The notes beneath the pieces are model-generated. The model was not told where the DNA came from. It saw only the letters and a list, made by a program, of their open reading frames with translations, and made no database searches. Source: Sphagnum magellanicum (taxonomy: Eukaryota; Streptophyta; Sphagnopsida; Sphagnales; Sphagnaceae). From it: a DNA stretch of 64,000 nucleotides. Of the stretch, positions 50,579-62,375 are shown piece by piece. The stretch covers positions 1,488,001 to 1,552,000 of the forward strand of contig CM038916.1 in NCBI GenBank assembly GCA_021904315.1, written 5' to 3'. Each line of letters starts with the position of its first letter. The first letter of the stretch is position 1. The translations under genes and the position numbers were made by a program.

Positions 50579-53500
50579 ATGGGATTGGAAGCAAAGCAAT
50601 TTGGGCTACAGGGGTTGCCTCTAGTGAGGAGCAAGTATGAACCTGAACTTCCTCCTTCTCTCAAGGTAATAATTTCTTTCTTCTGGCCTCCTACCCATCT
50701 TCAAAATGTGCCCCCTGCTTGGTGCTCGTTTATCAATACCCCAGTAGTAGAAGAAGTAGTAGTTGTTGTTGTTGCTTTTGTACCCATAGCTCTCTTGGAT
50801 CATAACCCATTTTTTCAAAGCATCAACTGATTTGGATTCTGTTGGTAACACCTACTAGCACCTAACTTATGATAATGCACATCTTTGTATGTCTTCACAT
50901 CTGTGTATGTTCCTCTCACGGAGCTTTATTCACCAATCAGCGGTGATGGCATTGTAATTTCCATGTCCAACCCATGAGGACCTGATTTGGGTTATTGAAA
51001 TGTATGAGTTAGGGTTGCAGTCAAGAGAGATTGTTATAGTGTCTAGGTTATGTGTTACAGTTTCTTTTGCAGTGCATATACATCACATCTTGATGGGTAC
51101 CAATTGTGGAGATCAGGAAAGAGACCATTTGAAGCTGCCCCTTGAGGAATCTGTACTAGGCATTAACATGAGGGGAACTCTAAACCCATTTTCACAAATG
51201 TTGCTGTTGTTGGTGGTGGTGATACAGGGAGGCAATGTTAAGGTGGTGAAGGGGGATGGCACCACTGCATCTGATCCATCTGATGCACTGGCAATAACCC
51301 GAGCTTATCCCCACACATATGCCCAGCCTCTGGTACAATTAGTTGCAGCTGATGCTGGACAAGTGAAGAAGCACTCATCACTTAGGTTTTTCCTGACCGG
51401 GTGGTTTTTGTTCAGTTTCTCTGTCAGCCATTGTGATATGTCTTCTTGTTGTGCCTTTTGCATGTGGTACTTCATTGCTGTGGAGACAATTTTAGAGTCT
51501 TCCAGAACTGATTCAATTGCATGGTGATTTCAATCTGTGTTACATGGATATGACCCATTTTCCACAAACCTATTACAAAATAACCCAAGCTTTGATTTTG
51601 TGCTGATTAAATCACCTCAAGAATGTGATTTGCAGAATGAACCATGATGATCTGGTTACTTTGAGACTGTTGATGATGTGGTGCTTTGTAGCTATTCTTA
51701 AGTTGTGGGTTGAAAGCACATGGAGATCTGTGAAAATGGGATTTCTGAGCCACTGGTTCTTGGCATTGTAAATAATTTAGGATCTTTGCAGGAGTTTTCT
51801 GCCTCTTACTAGAATGTTGTCCTGTTGATTACAGAATAGGCGTGGTGTTTTGTGGGCGGCAATCACCTGGAGGTCATAATATCATCACTGGCCTGTTTGA
51901 TGCCCTCAAGAAGCACAACAGTGAGAGTACACTCATTGGATTCATTGGTGAGTGATATCCATTGTTGGGTATTTGGAGTCCCAGGTGGTTAAGGGTGGGA
52001 GTCAGGAGTCCCAGGAGTCCTTGTATGCTGTTAATGACGAGACAAAGCCAACTTAGTCTTTCTTGAGTTGGAAAGACTCCAGATTGTTTCTTGAGTATCT
52101 TGCGGCTGAGTATCAAGCAACGGCATATACTCAAGAAAGCTGCTATAAGCTTACAGACTTTCACTTGTTGTATGCTTGAACAAACCCACTTGCTGTTTGC
52201 TTAGAATACACCAAATGCAATCTGTTTCAAATTGAACACTGGTGGATTCGGTTTTGCTCACATAAGTTTAGTGAACCCTGCGACTTTTGTCCAGTAGAAA
52301 CTGCTTCCAGCTTTTACCCACCTTTGTAATCATCATTGAGGACCTGAGAGGAGGAGGCAGTGCTGCTTCTGACTTCCTAACACATGTGAATGGATATGGT
52401 GAACTTATGCTGTGCATGGGTTGAAATGAAACAGGTGGATCTGAGGGCTTATTTGCCCAAAAGTTTGTGGAGATGACTACCGAGGTCCTTGCAGACTTCC
52501 GTAACCAGGGTACAGTGATTCTTCTGTTGTCACTCATGGAAGTTTTTTGATTTCCTGCAGAATGCTTTATTCAAGTAGCTCAAAGATCATTAGTAAAGTG
52601 TGCATTGACACCCCAAGAGATCCGAGACACTGAATTATGCCATAATGTCCAGGCTCTTGGCAGGTTGACCATTACTAGTTAACAAGAGAGAAGTCTGAAG
52701 TTGGTTGAAATTCTTGTTTATACAGGCGGGTTTGACTTGTTGGGCCGAACAAAGGACCAGATTAGGTCTCTTCAGCAAGTCAATGATGCAAAGGCAGCCT
52801 GTCAAGCACTGAGGCTGGATGGACTTGTTCTTGTTGGAGGCAAGTTAGTACTTAGCACCTTTGAATCAGATTTTTGGGAACATCACCTTCGTGAGCTTGA
52901 TGTCATCATTGGGATGCTTGTGTTGTTGGATCTGATTGTCAGATTTCCAATCTCACAGGTTGTGGCACAAACACAGACGCTGCACAGTTGGCAGAAACCT
53001 TTGCTGCATCCGGATGTGATACTAAGGTGCATCCCATTTTCTAGTAATCTAAACTGCTTTTGACTTTCAGTTTTGACTTTCTCATCATTGTATTCTATAT
53101 TGGTGACCTTATATGCCGTAAAGTCAGTGAAAGCAAGGGAATGATATTCTTGACAGATGTCAGTACCTCATTGAGTTTGTGAGGTGCTTTAGACAATGCG
53201 CCCCAAGTGAATGATATTGTTGATGAATGTCAGTACCTCATTGAGTTTGTGAGCTGCTTTTGACAATGTGCAACAAGGGAATGATATTCTCAACAAATGT
53301 CAGTACCTCATTGAGTTCATGAGCTGCTTTAGACAATGTGCCCCAAGTGGCTGAAATGGAACAGTACAACTTGTAGGTGATTGGAGTACCAGTTACAATT
53401 GATGGAGACCTGAAGAATCAGTTTGTTGAGACTGATGTGGGCTTTGACACCACCTGCAAGGTATACATATAGTACATGCTCACATCATGACAAATGAGAA

Positions 53501-56500
53501 GGAAAAAAGGACCTGCTTACTTTGGTCAAGGATTCTTGTTGTTTGCAATTGATTCATCTATTTCTTCCAAACATCTGAACTCTGGGTCCCCATCATTGTT
53601 TTCCAGTAGCAAACTATCCCAGTTGTTGACTACAGCAGTGGATACGTGTATTGCAGGTGTACTCACAGCTTATCAGCAACATATGTACAGATGCTCTGTC
53701 TGCAGAGAAGGTACTGTGGAGAGGCAGCCACCCGCAAAGCACCTGTTTTGTGTGGGTGATTCTATCATTGAGAGCAGTGTTTTTTTTTCAGTGGCGAAAT
53801 TTCACATTGGGTGACCCAAAAAAAATCCAGTGCAAAGGTTACAAAGGAGTTTTTGGGGAAAAAAGAGCCAATGTCACCATATATTGATCATGATATATGG
53901 CCATATATGGCCAAATATGGCAATGTTGGCTCTTCTTTCATGATTTTTTTGTTCTACTTTTCTGTCTGACCTCTAGCCAAATTTGGCCCATTCCTCTTGT
54001 GGATGATCACAAGTTCACCTATCTCATGAAGTTGAAAAACGAAACTCTAATCAAGAGTGGCATACGGGGAAAACCGCAAGTCATTGGCTGATGTTCTATG
54101 CCCAGTTGTCACCCCTCTCCTACATCTATTGGAATCTGCCATGTCATCTGAGATGCCTCTTGTGCCACTGAAGTCCTGTCAGGTTGAACTTTCGGACGCT
54201 TTCTAAAGTTTTGCTATTCTTGATCATTTTGTGTGTGTGGTGGATGCATATGGGCCGGTGCAGTATTACTACTTCATCAGGCTTATGGGAAGGCAAGCAT
54301 CTCATATTTCATTGGAATGTGCTCTCCAGTCACATTCCAACATGGTAATGATGGCAAAAGATGCCCATTTGCTGTAAAGTGTGCTTGGAAGAAAAATGCA
54401 TATACTTTTTCTCCTGGGAGTGATCGATCAGTTGACTGGATCATGATCTCTGGTGCTGGACATGATGTCGGGATACAGGTTATACTTGGTGAGGAAGTTG
54501 CAACATCAAAGATGACATTGTTTGATGTAACAAAGCAGATTTGTGATGCAATTCAAGCCCGAGGAGAGCAAGGTACGATGAAGCCTCCCTCCTTTGTTAC
54601 ACTTCTATCCTGTAAAACTGTGCATGCTGAGCATTTCAAACACTGGCATGGTAAATCTTGAGCTTCAGAGATATGATTTGATGTCTAGAGTATTTATGTT
54701 CATGTTAGAGATAGTGGCTTTAAAATGAGGTCTGGAGCAGATGATGCAGTTTTGTAACCACAGTTGAATTGCTGTGAGTTGGTCTCCAACTGACAGTGTT
54801 TGCCTGCATGTAAAGTTGAAGCACACTGAACACGAAAAACAATTCATTTGCAGGCAAGTATCATGGTGTGATCCTTCTGCCAGAGGGTCTCATTGAGAAC
54901 ATTCCTGAATTCTATGCGCTTCTCCAGGTAAGCTCTCTGCTTTCTGTTACATAGTTCTTTTTCTTGAGAAGTTACAATGTGGTGCATTCTCTAGCAATCA
55001 TCCATGGGGAAGGTGTACAAAAATCTGATTATAGAGGAGATGGGTGTGGGAAATTGTCCTGATCAACATCCATTACTTGTTGATAACCAGCTCATTGCTG
55101 AAAGAACGAGAGTTGGGTTGAAGACTAATATCATGCTTTGGTCAATTCAGGAAATCAACAGTCTATTGAAGCAAGATGTGAATGTGGAAAACATCTCCTC
55201 ACACCTTTCACCTTGGGCAGCTGCACTGTTTGACTTCCTTCCAAACTTCATCAAGAAGCAGCTGCTGTTGGATCGAGAATCAGACGGTTCTGTACAATTG
55301 TCCCAGGTATCATCAATTCCATGCTTGTGACAAAATTCCAATCCCGAGGTTTAAACACAGCTCAAAAATATTACCATATTTCAATGATAAAGAATGGGTC
55401 TATAGGATCAACTGACTTTGGAAGGCATCAGGCAACATGGGTACTTGTTCACAACTATAGATTTTATTACTAGACATAAGCATTGGATTTGTAGAAGTGA
55501 AGAAGTTGACTCAAATCCTCCAACACCATGTGGAGGAGGCCTTCAAGTAGAGCATCTGCCCATTGCAGGAAACTGCAGGAATCTGAGAAGAAAATGATGG
55601 GTTGTTGCAGATTGAGACAGAAAAGCTACTGGCACAACTGGTTGAGACAGAAATGACCCGGCGATCAGTATTACCTCATTTCCTTTCTTGCTCCCTTTCA
55701 TGGCTTTATTAGGTTTGCGGTAAAAGTATGCATCAGGATCAATCATTTGACACATGCAAGGTGGGTGTCTTGATCCTAGTGTTGAGTTCATAGGTTGGGC
55801 TAGCTCATGACATGTCATCACAAGAAAACTCTTATCTTGCTTCCACTAGGGGTCATGTCTTCTGATTGCTTCCATCACATGGTTTAGTGACAGCCACAAT
55901 TCTCATGCAGAGGGAAGCAAATGAACCTTATGCTTATCAATTAATCAATGTGCTTGCAGAAAGCTGGTATATACACTGGAAAGAAATTCAATGCTATCTG
56001 CCACTTCTTTGGCTATCAAGCCCGAGGATCTCTTCCTTCTAATTTCGATTGTAACTATGCTTATGTAAGTGCAACAAATTCATGTTTTCTTAACAGCTGG
56101 AGGTGCTGTGCTTTATTTCATTTTACAAATTCCATTGTCAAAGATGTAAATGGTGACGTAATGTGCATCACTGATGAAAATCTCTTGAAAGCAGGTTCTG
56201 GGTCAAACTGCATACTACCTCACAGAAGCAGGTTTGAATGGCTACTTGGCCACGGTGTCCAACTTGAAGCATCCTGTTGATAAGTGGCATTGTGGAGGAG
56301 CACCCATCACTGTATGTCTCATTGTCTTCAGCCATCGCCTCATGTTTTTCTACTTCCAACTAAGTGAACATTATTGCAGTAGGCTAAGTTCTGTAACTAA
56401 GCTTAGAGAGAACCCTGATCAAGAGACATCTGCACATACATACATCCTCAGCAATTGTTGCATGGCAAAAGAGCTGGACACACATGGTTGAAGAATTAAG

Positions 56501-57588
56501 GGCTTATGAGAGTTGGGTTCTCCACTCCTCTAAAACCATAAAACAATATGTCTGTCCTTGATACCACTTTGTGATGCTTTCCTGAAATCACACAAGTACA
56601 TGCACACAACCAGGAAGTTCCTAACGAAGCTTAGGTCATTTCAGGCAATGATGACAGTAAAGCGGTGGCTACGGGGTCCTGGTGTCTCTCAAATTGGCAA
56701 GCCTGCTGTGCACCGTGCTAAAGTGGACCTCAAGGGCAAGCCTTATGAGTACATCCTCCCAACCTATCCCTAGTTGTTGGGGCTTGCTCTCTTTGAAATT
56801 GCCGCCAGTTGCATAAACCCGAAATCCAAGATCCAAGAGAATGCCATCAACAATGTTGCAGAGTGATTGTGAAGCTAGTAGTGCTAACAGAGTTGAAAGA
56901 GGCATCTGAGATAGTAGCAGAAGTTGTAGCCTAAAACCCAATTCCCACGAGCACATGGGCAACCCATCCAATTCTGGTTTCCAAGTAGAAAATCATTTCC
57001 TTTGGGTTTGTATTTGCTGCATCAGGGCTGTGTCAATGTATGTCTATCAGGCTGATCTTGGAACAGGTTATTGTAGTCAATGCTCTGGGTGATCTTATGA
57101 TGTAGCATCATCTCACAGATGCAGAGACTAATGTATCTTACCATGCTTGTCTGTGATAACAGACTGCTAACACAGAATGCAAACACCTGGCTAATGGAGG
57201 ATTTATATCGAAACCCAGGTCCCATTCAGTTTGACGGTCCTGGGTCTGATTTGATCACATTGACATTGCTAGTAGAAGAACACGACTACATTGGCAAGAT
57301 CCAGGAGCTGTGTGAATACCTTGATAAGGTAAGTGATGGTATTTCTCAGCTCTCCCTCAAATCACATATAATTATGCCATTGTAAACTGGTGTAAGTTTA
57401 ACAAACTAGCACAACATGGCAACAACTGAATGCTTTGAGCTGATGGGTGACTGGTGCAGGTGAAGCAGATCGTGAAGCCTGGCTGTTCATTGGAAGTACT
57501 CAATGCTGCTCTTAGTTCCATGGCTTCTGTCACTGATATCCTGTCAATCATGTCTACTCCTGCATATCGAGGTCTAACACCTTTCTGA
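50579..57588 (+). CDS. PFP-ALPHA: Pyrophosphate--fructose 6-phosphate 1-phosphotransferase subunit alpha
   Basis: PFP reversibly converts fructose-6-phosphate plus PPi to fructose-1,6-bisphosphate plus Pi in the cytosol; alpha is the regulatory partner of catalytic beta. Eighteen exons join in frame into 611 aa, close to the usual 615 or so: 50579-50665, 51228-51385, 51835-51947, 52435-52509, 52726-52839, 52959-53026, 53377-53460, 53657-53710, 54264-54344, 54479-54572, 54854-54927, 55151-55306, 55611-55667, 55960-56064, 56195-56311, 56645-56748, 57163-57328, 57460-57588. Visible motifs: [11 protein letters not shown] near the N-terminus, GRQSPGGHN (89-97), GGSEGLFAQ (120-128), [14 protein letters not shown] (182-195), TIDGDLKNQ (212-220), FIRLMGR (255-261), PEGL (319-322), [10 protein letters not shown] and YRNPGPIQF. 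Alpha-type wording ([24 protein letters not shown]) separates it from beta. All introns are GT-AG except intron 5, which is GC-AG. No stop or frameshift. Exon edges were set by frame and family match; a few could shift by some bases. Confidence 0.95.
52087..52138. repeat. 12-bp perfect inverted repeat in PFP-alpha intron 3
   Basis: TTTCTTGAGTAT (52087-52098) and its exact reverse complement (52127-52138) flank a 28-bp loop. GAGTAT also occurs inside the loop. No known function; it may be the trace of a small inserted foldback. Confidence 0.75.
52840..52958 (+). other. GC-AG intron (intron 5) of PFP-alpha
   Basis: The donor reads GGAG|GCAAGT rather than GT. Only this boundary keeps the frame into the next exon (…GG + [12 protein letters not shown]…); the nearest GT, four bases downstream, would shift it. 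The rest of the donor matches the strong consensus expected of GC introns. The acceptor is TCTCACAG|GTTG. At 119 bp it is the shortest intron of the gene. Confidence 0.85.
53132..53350 (+). repeat. 70-bp tandem repeat in PFP-alpha intron 6
   Basis: ATGATATTCT-type unit starts lie at 53141, 53211 and 53281, exactly 70 bp apart. Each unit carries GTCAGTACCTCATTGAGTT and CTGCTTTAGACAATG. The array stops about 25 bp before the 3' splice site at 53377, so it forms the branch-point region of the intron. Confidence 0.93.
53863..53934. repeat. Inverted repeat in PFP-alpha intron 8
   Basis: AAGAGCCAATGTCACCATAT and its imperfect reverse complement at the other end enclose a core of palindromic text (TGATCATGATATATGGCC). 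About 72 bp in all, it is probably a tiny foldback element. It lies in the largest intron of the 3' half. Confidence 0.7.
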
Positions 57589-58068
57589 TTTACAAGAAAG
57601 TCTTTTGCCGGGTTTTGTGTGTGCTCGGGAAAGAGTGAAAGTTTGTGTGCACAAAAACTCGACCAAGTCAAAGATAATTACTGACACTCAGTTCTCAAGT
57701 TATCTTTTGGGTTCTTTTATTTTGCCACAAATGACCATGTAGCCAATTCACTGTGCATGTGAAATGTGCTAAGCTGGAGGATTTGGGTTGCTTGCTTAAA
57801 TGTTGGTTTTGACTACATGGCATGGAATACAAGCAGGGTAAAGCCTAAGATTTTTGTTGTTTCAATTTCCATTCATCTGCTTCAAGCCAATCTAGTATCT
57901 TCCATGTGGTATCAGGGTTTAGGGTTTATGGTTCAGGGGTTATGAGCAAACTGAACTCAGTTTATGCAGATTTCAACAAATCACTCTGGGTTGTCATAAT
58001 GTTTATATTTGAACTTTGAAATCTCTTTGCTTGTAGTAAGGGTGTTTGGAGGGCATCTTAAATTTGTG

Positions 58069-58074
58069 AATAAA
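58069..58074 (+). terminator. Possible polyadenylation signal of PFP-alpha
   Basis: AATAAA lies about 480 bp after the stop codon in an otherwise unremarkable 3' flank. Plant poly(A) signals are loose and this is only the nearest perfect hexamer I noticed, so the true 3' end may differ. Confidence 0.25.
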
Positions 58075-58171
58075 AGAGGAGGGATCTCATGCCTAATCCT
58101 CAATGGGAAGCATCTGATAGCATCTTTCTTATGTTTAGGTTCATGACAATGTTAACCTCATGTTATATGAT

Positions 58172-58283
58172 GGGTAAAGCCCACAAGTGGGCTACATTCC
58201 CAAAGTGTGGGACTGGACTTGGCTACCACCTTGGCTAGGGCCTCTTATTTTGGGGATGCTCTCACCATGGGGCTTTGCCCTAC
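58172..58283. mobile_element. Foldback element, about 112 bp, GGGTAAAGCCC-type family
   Basis: The left end GGGTAAAGCCCACAAGTGGG and the right end (reverse complement GTAGGGCAAAGCCCCATGG) are inverted repeats. Inner text (ACATTCCCAAAGTGTGGG) resembles the copy at 34092. It lies about 0.6 kb downstream of the PFP-alpha stop codon, so relatives of this family sit on both sides of the gene. Confidence 0.7.
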
Positions 58284-58316
58284 ACATTATACACTTCACA
58301 ATAGACCACCCATCTC

Positions 58317-58342
58317 ATATATATATATATATATATATATAT
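58317..58342. repeat. AT microsatellite, 13 units
   Basis: An uninterrupted (AT)13 run immediately downstream of the foldback element. Likely polymorphic. Confidence 0.95.
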
Positions 58343-58841
58343 CAGGTTTAATTTCTATGGAGTAAAAGCTAGTTCTTAGTGTAGCAAGTAGGTTCCTCTG
58401 ACTACAAGTACTCTCCTTACATGACAAAGGAAAGCTCCAAATCCTCCAAGTCATTGAGGGGTTGTCAACTTATTTAGAGGTAAAAAAAACAAACATGTGA
58501 CAACAAACTCTGTAGTTTTCTATGGGTTGAAAATATAACTCTTCATGGGAAAACCGATTTTTGGGCACAACTACAAGTCATTTTGATTGACAAAATATGT
58601 AATTGAGGGAATAGAGTAGCAAACCACTTACAGAGGTTTTGCCCTAGTCCCCTAAGGATCAAACCACCTACCAAGGTCCATAGAGACCAAGACTTTTGAA
58701 TTACCAAGTTGGTTGGAACTTGGGAAGTGATTATTATTTTAATCAAAAATCAAATATTTCAAAACAAAACAATAGATGATTTTGAATATAGATGCAATTT
58801 TCTATCTGCAATTTCCAATCCCAGGCCTAAAGATTTTGGAG

Positions 58842-58862
58842 CCTAAACCCTAAACCCTAAAA
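58842..58862. repeat. Short interstitial telomere-type repeat
   Basis: Nearly three CCCTAAA units, the plant telomere motif. Such short telobox-like runs are common in plant genomes; single or double units also occur near 5770, 57915 and 62730. No evidence of a chromosome end. Confidence 0.75.
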
Positions 58863-60709
58863 TTTTTTAATCTTTTACTTACCTTTTTGTATCACCTTAC
58901 AAGAAACTGTCCACTGTCCTGGTATCTTCTTGGGTTCATGCCAGATCCACAACATTATGCCACATAACTCCATTGAAAATGATAAAGCTTTTCAGCTCAA
59001 AAATCTTCACAGGTATTGTAAAGTATTGCATGGTTTTTTTCTGTGTATTTGAAAGCACCTCCTCGCACAAAAGATGCTTTTATTAATTGAAGAGACCTTT
59101 TGTCAGTTGCATGCAAACCAGTGTAAGGTAGAACAGCCCATCACCAATCAGGGATTTAGCCATGTAACATACTGGTTTTAGTTTTGTTTTCTCATGATGA
59201 CCAATCAAAAGTTCATCTATGACCGATCTTCGTTCACCCCCCCCAATTGTGTGAAAATTATAAATTGTTTGATGATTTTAGGGGAATGTAATGTTAGGTA
59301 ATAAGGTGCAAAACAACCACCCTTTATTGTGAAAAATTGAGCCCATCAATTTCTGATCAAATTTGTACAGCTTCTTGATTGGTAATGGAGGTCCAAGGTT
59401 GCATTAAACAACAACGAAATGATTGCAAATTTGAGGCTTTGAGCACATAAAATTGTAATCAAGTGCCTAGCCTAGAAATGAGACATTTTGTGTATAGAAA
59501 AAAACATTCAAGAACACAAAATTGAGCCCTTGTCTAATTGTTCTTAAATAAATTGCCCAAATTTGGGCTAGACACCAAAACCACAAATTGTTCAATCAAC
59601 CCATTAAGACCTAGCTTTGGATACCAAGGAACAAGAACCAAGGAAATGAATGCAAGATTTTCCCACCACATTTCATATGAATCCATTTTTCCCACCAAAA
59701 ACCACTTGGTAGGAACAAAAGAAAATCTTAACTTGGAATTCCTATAGTAAGAACTTCTAATTTTAAATATGTCAGATCTAGCAACAAGTTCATTGTAAAA
59801 GTTTCAATCATTCTTAAAAAGATTGCAATGTGGGATCAATAAGAAAATAGGTTTAGATTTGGTTGCAATTGAGGTCAATAAAAAAGTAGATTTTATTCCT
59901 TGTTGTATTTGAGTTAAGAAAGGAAGTAGAAAAGACAATTTAGGATGAAATTGAGATCAAGGAGAAGGTAGAAGATCTTACTACATTTGGGATCAAACAA
60001 GAAGTAGAATCTGAGTAGCAAGATCTAGGAATAGTGCTAAAGAAGGCAGATCTAAGTGGCATACAAAAGTTGATGCAAGAACACACAAACAAATACTCAC
60101 AATACTTATATTATCATTGGGTTCACCAATCAACAATCTTACAATTTTCATCACATTTTAGAAGTAGCATAGGTTGTAGGTTTCCCTGTCTTCCATTAAG
60201 ATGCACTTTGAAATACATTCCCACTTCTTGCACATCAACAACAAATCTCACATTAGATTGAAAAAACTTTGTTGAATGGTATGAACTATTTTTTTCTTGT
60301 GAGGAGGTGGAAACATATGCGCTTAATCACTATCCAAATTTGACACACTTTTTAATCTATTGGTTATCATACAAGAAATTTTGATTTTAACCTTTAATAA
60401 AACTTGACAAGACACCCCCAAATGCTTAGAGGTCGTGCCCAAGAAAAATAGGGCTAAGATGAGAAAACCAATGGGAGAAGAGGCCCTGCAATTTGTACCA
60501 CAACATATGTGAGGTGGATTGCTTGCAAATTGTTCATCAGCACACTTCAATGTGCCAAGAAAGTGTCAAGTGGGGTTCTAAGTCAAAGTTATGAAGATCA
60601 AGAGAACTAACAACCCCAACTTGGAACCCCAGCAACACAAAATTAGTAACAATCTCAACCTACCACAATAGCCATATTAACGGCATAAGATTAACACCCT
60701 TATCTTGCC
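58863..60709. other. AT-rich stretch without a clear gene
   Basis: About 1.8 kb with open frames up to 75 codons and no recognisable domain. It is directly upstream of the pogo-like transposase and may contain the element's diverged 5' region, but I could not find a terminal inverted repeat. Confidence 0.4.
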
Positions 60710-62375
60710 ATGACAAAAAAAAATAGATTGCCTACTACAATACGTAAAGGTAAATGGACAAACCAACAATTAAAAGATGCCATGGACACAATTGAAAGAG
60801 GACACACCTCTTTGAGAAAAAGCTAGCAAGCATTGGAACATCCCTTTTACCTCACTTTCAAATCATCTCAATGGCAAAACTATAAGTAGGAAAATGGGCC
60901 TTCAAGGTGTGCTAATAGAAATAAAGGATGGAGCAATAGTTAATTGGGTTTTGAACATGCAAAAAACTAGTTTATTTGTCACCTTGCAACAACTAGAATT
61001 GAAGGTAGTTGAAGTTACACAAACCAGACCCATGTTTTTTTTAAATGGTGTTTTAGGAGATAGCTAGTGGTACTGGTTCAAAAAACATCATCCAAAAATT
61101 AGTATATGTCTTGCAAAAGGATTAGAGGTTTCTAAGGCTAAAAGGTTGACAAGTGCAACATGCCATACCTTTTACGAAAACCTAAAGAACTTATACATAC
61201 AACATAAATACCCACCAAACCACATTTGGAATTTAAATGAAACAAATATTCAGGTAGGGCAACAATTTGGTGCTTGAATTTTGGTTAAGCAAAGTTCATG
61301 AGAAGTTTATAACACCATCCTTATGTCTCGAGAATCGTTGATTATTAAATATGTTGTTAATGTAGCAAAGGAAACAGTACCTGCCTTTTACATCTTCAAA
61401 GGTTCACGAATGAAAAAAGATTATATAAAGTTATACAAACCAAGATCATGCATGGCCATGCAAAATAAAGTTTGGATGATTACATACCTTTTCAACTAGT
61501 GGCTTACTTTCTTTTGGAGATTTGTATTAGGGGAGATTTTTCAATAGAATTATCACCTTTTGATTCTAAATGGCCATGGATCACATGTCACAATAGAAGC
61601 ACTTGAACAAGCTGCATAGTTTGGATTGGACATGGTCTCCTTACCTTCTCACATTTCACACATGTTCCAACCCTTGGATGTGACCTATTTCAAACCATTT
61701 AAAATTGCATTAAGAAAGGAATGGGATGTTGCCATGGCAAAAAACAACTTTTTGGAACTAGACAAAATCATCTTGGCAAAATGGGTGGATAAAGCTTTGC
61801 AATAATCTTTGAAAAAAGAAATCATCAAATTTGGGTTTAGGGTTTGCAAATTTTGGCCATTGAATTCTACTTCCATGGCTACAAAGTTTAGTCCAAGTGA
61901 GGTTTTCATTGCAATAAAAGAAAAGGATCTTAAAAATTCATACTATTCATATACAACAGTGAAAACCAACAATAATGAAGATGAAGCTAAAACTACCACA
62001 AAATTATTGAGTATTGCAAGAACTTTTCAAGGAGTAGTTATAATAACTCCCACCAAAACTAAATGCACCTCTTCACCCACACCTCATTACTATGTAAAAA
62101 TGCCATACAGCCCTACCACCCCAATAACTAACCTTAAATTAATTGTGAATTTATAGGATCCTTGTCTTGAATCACATGACTTAAATATCTCGTACCAAAC
62201 CCAACAAGTTCTTACATTAACAAACTTATTATCTTTGCCACAACTACCAACAAGGAGGACTCTTGGGAAAGAACCACTAATAGACTGCTCTAGTTCACAT
62301 GTTGTGACATTTAACCAATACTTGACAGTGTTCAAGCAAAAAGCAATGTCCAGACAAAGAAGATGTAAACAAAGT
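60710..62375 (+). pseudogene. Pogo-like (Tc1/mariner superfamily, CENP-B/jerky-type) transposase
   Basis: A cut-and-paste DNA transposase remnant. It starts at an ATG (60710) and opens with a helix-turn-helix region (RKGKWTNQQLKDAM). One frameshift occurs near 60820, after which the same frame runs to about 62375. A second DNA-binding part (LSNHLNGKTISRKMG) and WYWFKKHHPKIS precede the DDE_1 catalytic core: HIWNLNETNIQVGQ, FYIFKGSRMKKDYIKLYKP, LLILNGHGSHVTIEALEQA and SHMFQPLDVTYFKPFK. The C-terminal tail is charged. Stops interrupt the frame at several points (61065, then before 61800, and 62154). The first two catalytic aspartates read Asn (LNET and LNGHGSH); the third (QPLD) remains. No terminal repeats were found. 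Confidence 0.88.

Noticed and set aside
51000-51527. 175-codon open frame crossing intron 1, exon 2 and the start of intron 2 of PFP-alpha
   Set aside because: Only residues from exon 2 match the PFP family; the rest is intron sequence that happens to stay open. The family match requires splicing from the 50579 start.
53494-53887. Overlapping open frames around PFP-alpha exon 8
   Set aside because: They read partly through exon 8 and partly through introns; only the 18-codon exon matches the family.
54233-54661. 142-codon open frame across PFP-alpha exons 9-10
   Set aside because: It is mostly in the wrong frame for both exons and continues into intron 10.
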